Below are positions 30,664 to 40,026 of a DNA stretch of 64,000 nucleotides, in pieces; within the stretch, counting starts at the first letter, position 1; the number at the start of each line of letters is the position of its first letter. The notes below the pieces were generated by a model, which searched no databases, was not told the origin of the DNA, and was given only the letters and a program-made list of their open reading frames with translations. Source of the DNA: Inonotus obliquus (Eukaryota > Basidiomycota > Agaricomycetes > Hymenochaetales > Hymenochaetaceae); the NCBI GenBank assembly GCA_032164295.1, contig JAJHTX010000010.1:1054001-1118000 (forward strand). Direction: 5' to 3'. The position numbers and the translations under genes are program-made.

Positions 30664-32060
30664 CTACTGGCTGATCGAAAAATCCTCGTCGTCGGGATTA
30701 CTTTCTTCGACGACTTCTTCTTCTCGCAAACGACGAGCCGTCGCTGCTCTTGCCGCTTCCACATCAGCGTCCGCGAACAAAACCTCACAAAGCAGTTCCT
30801 TCGCCTGCTCGGATAATTCGGCGACGACCGCACGAACTTGTTGTTTGGTCGTAGGTGTCGGACAATTTGCGGAGATGTGGCCTTGTTTGCCACACTGGAA
30901 ACACCTTCCTTCGCGACGAAGCCGTCGAAGGATGTCCTGCATCGGTTCGCCTTGGCCCCCGAAGGTAATTCCCGTCGCATCCTTTTTGTCGCCGCGCGAA
31001 GGATCGAACAGGGCCGGCTGTTGTGGTGCCGGCGGGTGGACTTGTCGACGCGGTAGTGGTTGCGTCGGTGCCTTCTGGTTACGCAGTTGACGAACTTCGC
31101 GCTCGTTCGCGTCAAACGTGATGGCGTACCCTTTCATCGTGTCATAATCCGTCGGTTTCGTCGGGAGACGAATGATCGCCGTCACTACCTCCTCACGAAG
31201 AGCCTTCTTCAGCTGCGGAAGCACGACGTTGACGTCCGTCGTTTTGACTCCTGCTTGACTCATCGCGATCTCGAAATTGGCGAGGAAAACACCGGCGTCG
31301 GCGTTTCCTTGGCGCATCTCCGTCCACCGAGTGTACGCTCGGTCCTTCTCGCCAGGGTCCTTAAAGGACTGGTCGATCTTTTCAAGGAACTTCTTAAAGG
31401 TATCGACGATCGTTATGGCTCCCTGGCTGTTTGTTATTCCGTCATAATAGTTCTGCGCCCACGTCGACGCCGTACCCTCTTTCATGTATGACAACACGAA
31501 AGAGATCTTCTTCTTGTCATTGGTGAAGATCGACTGGGTGTCGTCGGCGCTAATGTACGCCAGGCATTCTCGACGGAATCGGAGATAATCCTTGCCTCCA
31601 GCGAACGGCGTCGGCGGTGCGATCCCAAGATCTTTCATCGTCGACGGTTTAGGCGCTTGCCTTTGTTGTGCAGACATCGCCGCCGCGACCAAAGCGGCGA
31701 AGTCCTGGATCTGTTCGGCGGTGAAGGATGACATCGTCGTTCGAGGGTTCGACGAAGTTCGTGTCAGTCCAAAGGCAGTCGACGTCGAAGGTAAAGACGG
31801 CGACGAGGGAGCGGGAGATCGAGGCGGTGGTGTGGGGGCAGCTGTCGGTGGTGACGGATTTCTCGGCTTCCACCTGAAAGTCTTTGTGTGTTCGTCGTTA
31901 TCCCACGACACCCAAGACTTGCTAGTCGGCGACCACCAGGATTCGAACTTATTGCCTTGTTTGTCGGTGACTGTAACGTTGTCCTGCTCGTCGACGATGG
32001 AGTTGGAGGGGAGCGCCGCTAACTGCTCTTGTGTTAAAGGCAGTTTGTCAACGTCAACGG
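30664..32060 (-). CDS. Gag of element 3
   Basis: The structural particle protein is homologous throughout to gag of element 2: head block WWSPTSKSWVSWDNDEH, capsid core GKDYLRFRRECLAYISADDT, RWTEMRQGNADAGVFLANFE and zinc knuckle CFQCGKQGHISANC. The frame is open from about 32060, but the first ATG is at 31734 (MSSFTAEQ), the same place as in element 2. The ~105 codons before it are conserved. The stop at 30664 is preceded by GATTTTTC, and protease continues in the -1 frame. Confidence 0.85.
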
Positions 32061-32314
32061 GTTAGAGGCGTCCACAACTCGTAGATGCGGACGGTCGGAA
32101 CCCAAGTAATGAGGGCGCGATGGAAATGACCGACGTTCTCGAAATAGGTACCGTCTTCGAAAGGGACTAGACGGTTGTTATCGTCGAGGTAGTAGCCGAC
32201 GATCGCGTAGGTAGGGTAACACTCGAGGAACCCGATATACTCACAGAGGGAACGTGGTACACCGGACATGTAACGTCGATCGACTCGACGCTCAGATATC
32301 ACGTGAACTCTCAC
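32054..32314 (-). CDS. Pre-gag small ORF of element 3
   Basis: It has YIGFLECYPTYAIVGYYLDD near its middle and LITWVPTVRIYELWTPLTR at its end, matching small ORF 1 of element 2. It ends CGT TGA, and the gag frame continues directly in +1 as GTT GAC GTT GAC. Compared with element 2 about 250 bases (small ORF 2) are absent here, with GACGTT repeats at the junction. The first Met codon is unclear. Function unknown. Confidence 0.5.
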   Translation of the reverse strand: MRVHVISERRVDRRYMSGVPRSLCEYIGFLECYPTYAIVGYYLDDNNRLVPFEDGTYFENVGHFHRALITWVPTVRIYELWTPLTR

Positions 32315-32624
32315 GTCGTCTCAGGGGTTCAGCAACACTTCGACAAACGACTTTCCAACAAGCGTATCCGCTAGACACTGCTGGGCTTTCTTGTCGCAAG
32401 CGACAACCAACGGCAGCGTTGTCAGAGAGCGGTGTCTAAGTCAAACGTCGAGTAAGGACGTGGGACGACACTTCACTAACAATAGGTACACACTTGTCTC
32501 AGGGGTCTGACGACTATCCACTGACCAGCGTCGACAACGAGAGAAACAGAGGTGGAACGGAGGATGTCAGAGACACGTACGAGTTTGTTGTTTTAACGTC
32601 GACAACAACGACACGAGTTAAGAG

Positions 32625-32635
32625 ACTCTCTTGTT
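32625..32635 (-). other. Self-primer binding site of element 3
   Basis: Minus-strand AACAAGAGAGT, one base inside the LTR, is the exact reverse complement of ACTCTCTTGTT at 32821-32831, which is the predicted RNA start about 30 bases after TATATAAGG. Confidence 0.75.
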
Positions 32636-32636
32636 A

Positions 32637-33157
32637 TGTTACGCTTTGCGCAGTCAGAGACGTCGATCAGAGATCAGAGACGTCGACGGGCAAGAAAGCG
32701 AGCTACCACTAAATCACAAAAGACCGTAGTCTGCGACGTAGGTGATAGTACTAGATTAGCACATTTAACTAAGGTACAAGTATTTGTACGACTTACCTGC
32801 GACGTAGGTGATAGTACTAGAACAAGAGAGTGGGGAAGCGATCACTCTCTGGTCCAGCCTTATATACACAGACGTCGCGGGAAAGCGTTATCTAAACTGT
32901 ACAGTATAAACAAGGGTAAACAGAAACACTTTGTACAAATCGCATTTTGCACAAAGCATAGAAGTCACATGACGGGAAAAGAAAGAATAATAAAATGGAA
33001 AGAAGAGAAAGGGGAATGGCGGGATAAAGTTGTTATACATTGTAATTAGCTAGGCCGTTAATTATTAGGTAAGGAATGTGGATGAAAGGAAAGTAAATAT
33101 GCATCGATGGATAGGAAAAAAAGGCCGTGTAAGGAAAATGAGAAAGCCGTCGTAACA
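32637..33157 (-). repeat. 5' LTR of element 3 (521 bp)
   Basis: It has TG...CA ends and a TATATAAGG box at about 32858-32866 (minus). R and U5 are nearly identical to those of element 2, but the middle of U3 is unrelated, so it is a different subfamily. Confidence 0.88.
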
Positions 33158-35182
33158 CCGCCGTGATAACAAATCAGCCTTTCCCATTGACGTCCCAGGC
33201 TTGTGTACCAGTACAAAGTCGAATTCTGCCAGTTCGGTTCTCCAGCGTGCTTGACGGTAGTTGAGCTTGTGCGCTTCCTTAAAATACATGAGGTTCAGGT
33301 GGTCTGACCAGACCTCGAAGCGGTGTTTAGCGCCCAAGAGATATTGTCGCCAGTCGCGAAGTGCTTCGACAATTGCCAGCATCTCCTTGTCATATATCTC
33401 GTAGTTCCGTTCAGCGTCATTAAGCGCAGACGATCGATATGCTACTGGTTTCCATTTCCCATCCTCCTGTTGCTGTAGTAGGACTGCACCTGTCGCATAG
33501 TTTGACGAATCGGCTTCTACTCGATATGGCTGATCGTGGTTCGGTATCGCTAATACGGGCGGGCTACATAAGCGCTCCTTTAATCCTTCAAACGCCTCTT
33601 GTTGTTCCTTTCCCCATCTCCATTCAGCTTTACCGGTCAGAGACGTCAGAGGTTTAACGATTTGACTATAGTCCTTGACAAATCGTCATAACCAGTTCCC
33701 AAAACCCAGCACCTTCTGCAATTCCGTCACATTCCTCGGCACTGGCCAGTCTCGAACTGCATCACTTTTCTTCAGGTCCACCTTAAGCTCTCCTTGACCT
33801 ATGACGTGTCCTAGGTATTTGACTTGGTCTACCTCGAATTCACACTTCTGCGGCTTCAGGAACAGGCGGTTATCGCGAAGTCTCTGGAATACCTCTCGTA
33901 CTAGCTGGCGGTGTTCGTCGATATGGGAGGAGAAGATGAGTATGTCGTCAAGGTAAAGGATGATCTTGTCCTCATGTATCAAATCTCTGAAGATGTCGTT
34001 CATGAATCCTTGGAAAGTAGCTGGGGCGTTAGTTAAACCGAAGAACATGACCGTTGGTTCGAACAACCCCAGGTTTGTCCTGAAAGCCGCCTTCCACTCA
34101 TCCCCTTCTCTAATACGTATGTTGTACTATCCCCAACGTACGTCTAACTTGGTGAAGACCTTCGCATCCTTGACCTTGTCTACCAGTTCCTGAATGAGCG
34201 GGAGAGGGTATTTGTTCTTAACTGTTCCCTCGTTGAGCTTCCGGTAGTCTTGGATTGCTCGAAGTGAGCCGTCTTCCTTCTTGATAAAAAAGAAGGGCGA
34301 CGCCATGGGGGACTTTGACTCTCGGATTCGTCCTGATGCCAAGTTCTCCTCGATAAAGCCTTTCAATACCTCCTGCTCCTTTGGGTTGAGGAGATAGACC
34401 TTGCAGTCGTTAGGTTTGAAGTCCGGTTTCAGATCGATTACATGATCCCAGGCGCGATGCTCAGGAAGGTTCTCGAAGCTTTCTTCACTAAACACATCTT
34501 CAAAATCGTTGAGGTATATCGGCCAGTCTCGATTCGACTTGATAGCACAATTATGTACTATTGTCGTTGCTTCAGGATTTGGATCTTGTCGGCAACCTGT
34601 AGGACATCGCGTGAACTCGATCTTCCCTGTAGTCCAGTCTATCTCCGGGTTATGCTTTGTGAGCCAGTCATGTCCCAGGAAGACATTGCAGTGAGCTAGA
34701 CGGGTGACAGCTAAACGGATGGTTTCAATGTGTTGTCCAAAAACCATCTCCAACTCGACATAATGCGTCATCATTCCTCCTTCATTGAGAGTTCCGTCAG
34801 CATTAAACACCATCATAGGACGTATGTAGCGAGTTCGGGGTATATCGTGCTTGAGTACGAAGTCCACATCAATACACGATCCGGTACATCCAGAGTCAAC
34901 CAGGGCTCGGGCCTCTTCCAAGAAGTCTCCTGTATACCTCGGTAGGCTGACGGTAGAGAGGATCACTTGTATCTCCAACTGGCGCCCATTGGATCCTCGT
35001 ATAAACCGTGGGTGCGCTCGGAAGTAAGCTTCTTCAAAGGCCTCAACATCATCCTCTGTAAGCTCTTCTTCTCCTTCTGTTGGTATCACGTCGGTCAAGA
35101 TTTCGTAGTAAGGTGCAGCATCATCGTGTTTCAAATCTCTAAGGTAATATACAGACGATGAGTCATGGAATACGCACGACAA
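33158..35182 (-). pseudogene. Protease, RT and RNase H of element 4, disrupted
   Basis: Piece 34127-35182 has the protease motif [13 protein letters not shown] and RT start, ending at a TAG directly after TKLDVRWG. Piece 33686-34066 has the RT active site IILYLDDILIFSS and ends at a TGA after NWL, where relatives have arginine. RNase H follows to 33158 (MLAIVEALRDWRQYLLG, GKADLLSRR) and is cut within the LSRR motif by element 3. Confidence 0.85.
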
Positions 35183-35220
35183 AATGAAATCTTGTGAAAG
35201 TCGACCAGTTGTCCCGACGA

Positions 35221-36534
35221 CTACTCCTGGTCCTTGACAAAATCCTCCTCTCCCCTTTCTTCATCAATCAACCCCTCTACTTGTGTAGCTCGCAGCTCCT
35301 CGGGTCCTTTGTCGACCACTTGGAAGTCACGTTCCTTCAGCTCTCCTAGCGCATCTGCAAAAGCCCTGCGGGTCTCCAGGTCCCATGCCCTAATCACCTC
35401 TCGTACTATCTGCCCCTTACTAGGACAACTAGCCATGAGATGCGACGGCGATCCACAGGTCCAGCATTTGTAGCTTCTTCTGGCCCTGTCGATGTCCATT
35501 GGAATTCCGGCTCCTGGATGGACTCCTGCCCCTACCCCCTGATGATCGCGCTGAGGGAGAGGTGCCTGCGGCTGATGCTGCTGAGGTTGCGGAGCTTGCT
35601 GGACTTGAGGCGGGTTCTTGGTCTGCGCCTGGGTTGGCCAGTTCGTGCGTGGAGGGCCTGACCTTGTCGCCGTTACTTGACGAAGCTGTTGTTCGATCCT
35701 GTCCACGTCAATAGCTTTGGCCTTCCAGCCCTCGTACGTAGTTGGGACCGTGTCCGCACGCATCACTCCCTTGACGACCTCTAGATTCAACGCCCACTTC
35801 AATCGGTCGATGAGGATGTCGTTGTGCAGTGCGTCTGTAAGACCAGCTGCCTGACGTCTGATGTCGAACTCAACGAAGAACTCATCTGCAGTCTTCTTTC
35901 CTTGAGTTAGGCGTCGAAGTTCCGCCATCGCCTTCTCTTTCTTGTTTGGATCGTCAAACGACTTGTCTAGGGCCGTCTGAAAGGCTGCCCAGTCATCCGG
36001 AATACCATTTGCTTGGTTCGCATCGACGTAGTTCTGAGCCCATGTGCTGGCCGCTCCTCCTCTCATATACGAAAGAACGAAGAGGATCTTGCTCTTGCCT
36101 GTTGGAAACGACCTTGGATCAGACTCAAAGCAAAGGGTATATTCACGTTTGAAGTCCTTGTAGTTGCTGCCATCAAACTCGCTCGGTTCTTTTGCACGAG
36201 TCTTTGGTGGTGGGGCTGGGGGGGCTGCAGGTTACGGCATCTGCCCCAGGGCCAACGCGAACATCTGCGCAAACTGCTGCATTTGTGCCTGATTGAAACC
36301 TTGCGCCATCGGAGGGGTTGGTGCTCTAGGAGGAACAGGAGGGGGTACTGGTTGTTGTCCTTGTCCACCTGACATTCGTAGTACAGGAGTCTCTAGAGAG
36401 GATACGTCCGAGTCGCTTCTTGACGTCGGAGTAGAGGATGGGGGTGACGTAGGTTGAGTCTGAACAAATAACTTGTCTACGTCTCTCTCCACGGCGTCTA
36501 GTATTAAAGCACGTCGGCGATGAGTTCTCGACAA
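35221..36534 (-). pseudogene. Gag of element 4, frame-shifted
   Basis: The head (36232-36534) is Pro/Ser-rich with a Met at MSGGQGQQP. The core and tail (35221-36066) have ASTWAQNYVDANQANGIPDD and a zinc knuckle CWTCGSPSHLMASC. The frames are separated by stops between 36066 and 36232. It belongs to a gag type only distantly similar to those of elements 2 and 3. The head frame is open with no ATG up to the TAA at 36538, where the small ORF ends in the same frame. Confidence 0.75.
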
Positions 36535-36537
36535 CGT

Positions 36538-36735
36538 TTAACGACGAGGAGGGGGTACAGGTAAGGGATCTAGGCGCTGACGCAGGTTGTTCGGCAAGCC
36601 GTCCGTAAGCCTTATGACGACGCGGAAGATCCAGGCAGGGAAAACAATAGAGAACCCCGGGGCACTATGAATGTGTGGGAACTCCTTGGTGTAAATGACG
36701 TTTCCTCGGCACCAGATGGTAACGATAAGCGCCAC
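36538..36735 (-). CDS. Pre-gag small ORF of element 4
   Basis: 65 codons containing GNVIYTKEF, AWIFRVVIRLTDG and a proline-rich end (LDPLPVPPP). It resembles the small frame at 6077-6262 of element 1. It is separated from gag by a single TAA in the same frame. Function unknown. Confidence 0.45.
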   Translation of the reverse strand: MALIVTIWCRGNVIYTKEFPHIHSAPGFSIVFPAWIFRVVIRLTDGLPNNLRQRLDPLPVPPPRR

Positions 36736-36939
36736 GGTGACTTTGGGTAAAGGGTTGTAACTGATCGGGAATACACGGAAACCTTAACAGTCTCCGGGCC
36801 GGTTGTTGTTATCTCGGTAAAAACCGGGTTGGTGAAAACTCGTGTTCGTCGGGAGTTACTCGACGTCAACGGGAGACCGCAGGAGGGAACAGCAAGGTCT
36901 GGGTAACTCAGAGGTCACTGAACAGTCCTGGTACGTAGG

Positions 36940-36949
36940 TCTCACTATT
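36940..36949 (-). other. Self-primer binding site of element 4
   Basis: Minus-strand AATAGTGAGA, one base inside the LTR, is complementary to TCTCACTATT at 37152-37161 within the LTR, about 30 bases after TATATAAGTAG. It is 10 bases long, with the same one-base spacing as in the other elements. Confidence 0.7.
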
Positions 36950-36950
36950 A

Positions 36951-37390
36951 TGTTATGCGAAACGACGGGTTCGGGGGTACTCGAACGGAGTCAGGGTCTC
37001 TCACACCAGAGCTTAGGGTACGCTGCCTCAAACGTCGAAGACTTGTACAACGACGGAGACGATCACGCAGGCTAAAGGATGGTGGTAAGAAGAATATATT
37101 AAAGTTAGTATGAACAGTGAGTAAATACCTAAGGGATGGTGGTGGTAAGAAGAATAGTGAGATGAGGTACAAACGAGTCAGACTATCTACTTATATACAC
37201 ACCAGACATGGGAAGATATTACTCTAAGAAGAATATTAGTAAGAAAGAAAAATAGAATATTACGGAACATTCCGGTAAAGAGTGACTAAGCAAGATGAAT
37301 AATAAGGATGAGTAAGCATATACGGGAAAGGAAGATGACAAATAAGGAATTAAGTAAGCAGAGCAAGAAGGAAAAGTTCAAGTCCTAACA
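36951..37390 (-). repeat. 5' LTR of element 4 (440 bp)
   Basis: It has TG...CA ends (minus: TGTTAGGACTT...CGCATAACA). The GTAAG-rich U3 and the TATATAAGTAGATAG box are shared with element 1, so elements 1 and 4 form one subfamily and elements 2 and 3 another. Confidence 0.88.
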
Positions 37391-38295
37391 GAAATCCATC
37401 AACGGTGTACCATCCTCAAACTGATGGACAAACAGAACAAGTTAATCAAGAACTCGAACTGTATCTGAGGATGTACGTTAACCACCAACAGTCAGATTGG
37501 TCAGAATGGCTAGCCCTTGCGGAGTTCGCATACAACAACCAGGAACATTCGTCGACTAAGATGTCTCCTTTCTTCGTTAATACCGGTCTTAATCCTCTCG
37601 ATCCAGGGACAATCCACACAACATCCAATAATCTGTCAACTGAAGAATTCGCTAAAGAACTCAAACAAGTGCACTCTCAAGCAAAGGACAATCTGGTAAA
37701 AGCAAATGATGTAATGAAAAAGGTGCATGATCAACAAGCGGCTGATGTTGTAGAATACACGGTTGGAGACAAGGTTATGCTGGAAGGACGAAACATCACT
37801 ATGGTTAGACCCACTCGAAAGTTTGCAGACAAATGGTATGGTCCTTTCGACGTCATAGAAAAGGTCAAAGCAGCTGCGTACAAACTAAAGCTGCCCAAGA
37901 CCTGGAAGAAGGTACATCCAGTTTTCAACGAAGTACTTCTCAAACCATACGTTGTACCAACTTTCAAAGGACAGAAGAAACCGCCTCCACCTCCACCAGA
38001 ACTTGTCGACAGTGAGGAAGAGTATGAGGTCGACAAAATCCTGGATTCACGTGAACATCGAGGAAAACTTCAATTCCTCGTCAGATGGAAGGGTTACGAT
38101 GAAATCACTTGGGAACCACGCGAAAACCTCATTCCAAATTCTAATGAGGCTATTGACGACTTCTATAAAACACACCCAGGTGCTCCCCGAGCCTTCATCG
38201 CACGAGGGATGAAGACGTTTAAACCGATTTTCCAGTACACTGAGCCAGATCATTCGAAGGGTTGGTCGGGATGCCCAACCTTGAGGGGGGGGTAA
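37391..38295 (+). pseudogene. Integrase C-terminus and chromodomain of element 2
   Basis: The open frame begins inside the integrase core (GNPSTVYHPQTDGQTEQVNQ), continues through the GPY/F-type region (KWYGPFDVIEKV, AYKLKLPKTW) and ends with a chromodomain (FLVRWKGYDEITWEPRENL). At several positions it has Gln where element 3 has Arg (HQQSDW against HRQSDW, NNQEHS against NNREHS), the pattern left by CGA to CAA changes. It is directly followed by the polypurine run TTGAGGGGGGGGTAA and the 3' LTR. Confidence 0.9.
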
Positions 38296-38851
38296 TGTTA
38301 CGATGTCTTTTCCATTCCCTTTATACGGCCCTTCTTTTATTTTCATCAATGCATATTTACTTTCCTTTTAACCACATTCCTTACTTAATACATACAGGCT
38401 TAGCTAATCACAGTCTATAACAACTTCATCCCACCATTCCTTTTTATTCTTCTATTACTCATTCTTGCTGACTTATTATTCTTCTTTCCGTTTAACCCGA
38501 CGACGCTTACTCATCCTTACTCATTCTTGCTGACTTGTCGGGCCCTGTTGTTTGTTTGTTCATATTTACTTGCTGCTAGTCAGCACCTATTTAGAGTAGA
38601 ACTTACCCGTGACCAAAGTGTATATAAGGCTGGATCAGAGAGTTAGGGATTCCCCACTCTCTTGTTCTAGTACTATCACCTACGTCGCAGGTAAGTCGTA
38701 CAAATACTTGTACCTTAGTTAGACGTGCTAATCTAGTACTATCACCTACGTCACAGACTTCGGTCTCTTGTGATTTAGTGGTAGCTCGTCTTCTTGCTCA
38801 TCGACGTCTCCGATCCTGTGATCGACGTCTCTGACTGCGCAAGGCGTAACA
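38296..38851 (+). repeat. 3' LTR of element 2 (556 bp)
   Basis: TGTTACGATGTC...GGCGTAACA. It is collinear with 19107-19695 across U3, R and U5, lacking only the 23-base start duplication and a few small indels. It has TATATAAGG and the RNA-start word ACTCTCTTGTT. It is followed by GGGGGG. Confidence 0.9.
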
Positions 38852-38869
38852 GGGGGGACCTACGAAATG

Positions 38870-39370
38870 AATGAATGGCATGGTGATGAAAGTGGTGAAG
38901 ATGGCTCTGCTCGTCGCCTGCCCGCCGCCCACTCATTGCCCTCCCATAGCCCTCCCATTGCCCTCTCGTCGCCCGCTCATCGCCCGCCTGTAGCCCTCTC
39001 GTCGCCCTCTCATCGCCCACCCATTGCCCGCTTATTGCCTGCTGGTCCCTCGCTCAACATGTCTTTGAATGATATTTAGAATATTGACTTTGACAATATC
39101 CTTATCTATACTTGAAATTTCGGCAAATTTGATATCTTGACCTATATTTAAAATATCAGTAAAGCGATATTTAAAATATCGATTTACATATTATAATCCG
39201 ACCGATATTTAAAATAACCTTAGACCGATATCCTTATCGATATTTAAAATTGCGTTACGTGAAAGATACTTTAAATATCGGCTCAGCCGGCATGCTTACT
39301 GATACTTAAAATAAATGCTCGAAAAATATTTAAAATACAATCCCCGCTGATATCCTATTTTGCCTGCCAT
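38870..39370 (-). repeat. W-family repeat, copy 2 (inverted relative to copy 1)
   Basis: A GC-rich run of CCCATTGCCCTC/CGTCGCCCG units (38920-39050) is followed by about ten GATATTTAAAATATC-type palindromes to 39,360 and the boundary word TATTTTGCCTGCC. Read in reverse it matches 14851-15240 in order and motif. The 70-codon ORF here is a translation of the GC-rich units. Confidence 0.6.
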
Positions 39371-40026
39371 GTTCGTCACGGTCCTAGTCTGTCTGACTAT
39401 GTAGCTCGTCAATACTCAATGAACTAAAATAGCATGATATTTTATTCTTTTGTTAGTCCTTACTATCGTCCATTCACCACATATTCTTTGGCCATTAATA
39501 TCCGCCACAAGTATCAGAGTTGTTTGTAACATGTTATGGTATTTGTTCAGTATTTATTACATTTATGTATTGTTTTCATTTTTGTGATCGATTCATATTC
39601 TTTTTTGTCAAATTACACCTCAAATGAAGGCCCTAAACTCACAGTTATTCCATCTGAGGGCTCTGAGATACTTATGGGTGCTGCAGACCCAGAACTGAGT
39701 GCAGGAAAAAATGTACATGAGAAGCACATGAAAAAACGACATTTTGCGCCATTTTGGGGTCAATGCTTCACCAATTTCGCTCGAATTTGTTACAGTTTGG
39801 ACAGCACGATTGAGACATGAATTTAGCAACCTAGATGACGCGAAACGGTCAAGTTTTCGTGGAGATATGGCGAGGTTTGTATTTTGAGGGATTTGAGGTG
39901 CCAAAAATGGCAAAATCACGGTGTGACAATACTTCTGATAACGGCTGTATTATGCACAGGCTGGTCGCGTTGCTCCACTGGACCAGGACAGAACTTCAAC
40001 TTCAACCACCACATCTTCCCTTGACA
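39371..40026. other. Intergenic region upstream of the kinase gene
   Basis: It is AT-rich, with only short overlapping frames on both strands and no recognised similarity. The last part probably holds the promoter of the gene starting at 40027. Confidence 0.5.

Larger units (their letters stand above)
25393..33157 (-). mobile_element. LTR element 3: chromovirus nested in element 4, 3' end lost
   Basis: On the minus strand it has 5' LTR (32637-33157), primer site, a small ORF, gag, protease, a 1.5-kb insertion (repeat Y, about 28289-29831) and a long RT-RNase H-integrase-chromodomain frame. The outer edge of its LTR abuts RNase H codons of element 4 at 33158, so it inserted there. At the left it ends inside the last codons of pol, where X begins; its polypurine tract and 3' LTR are missing. 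It is the best preserved coding copy in the window. Confidence 0.85.
33158..37390 (-). mobile_element. LTR element 4: chromovirus nested in element 2, 3' half lost
   Basis: It reads on the minus strand: 5' LTR (36951-37390), primer site, small ORF, gag, protease, RT and part of RNase H, ending at 33158 where the LTR of element 3 begins. The outer LTR edge at 37390 abuts integrase codons of element 2 at 37391. Integrase and the 3' LTR are absent. Pol is broken by stops, so it is inactive. Confidence 0.85.
19107..38851 (+). mobile_element. LTR element 2: outermost chromovirus, split by nested insertions
   Basis: The left part (19107-23807) has 5' LTR, primer site, leader, small ORFs, gag and the start of protease. 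The right part (37391-38851) has the integrase end, chromodomain, polypurine tract and 3' LTR. Both parts read on the plus strand. The two LTRs are far more like each other than either is to the LTR of element 3 (they share a U3 block around CAGCACCTATTTAGAGTAG that element 3 lacks). The element is flanked by GGGGG on both sides (19102-19106, 38852-38856), consistent with a 5-base target duplication. Between the parts lie repeat Z, repeat X, element 3 and element 4. Most of its own protease, RT, RNase H and integrase N-terminus is missing, so deletion accompanied the nesting. Confidence 0.7.

Noticed and set aside
38867..39079. 70-codon Pro/Ser/His-rich ORF after element 2
   Set aside because: It is a translation of the GC-rich tandem units of repeat W.
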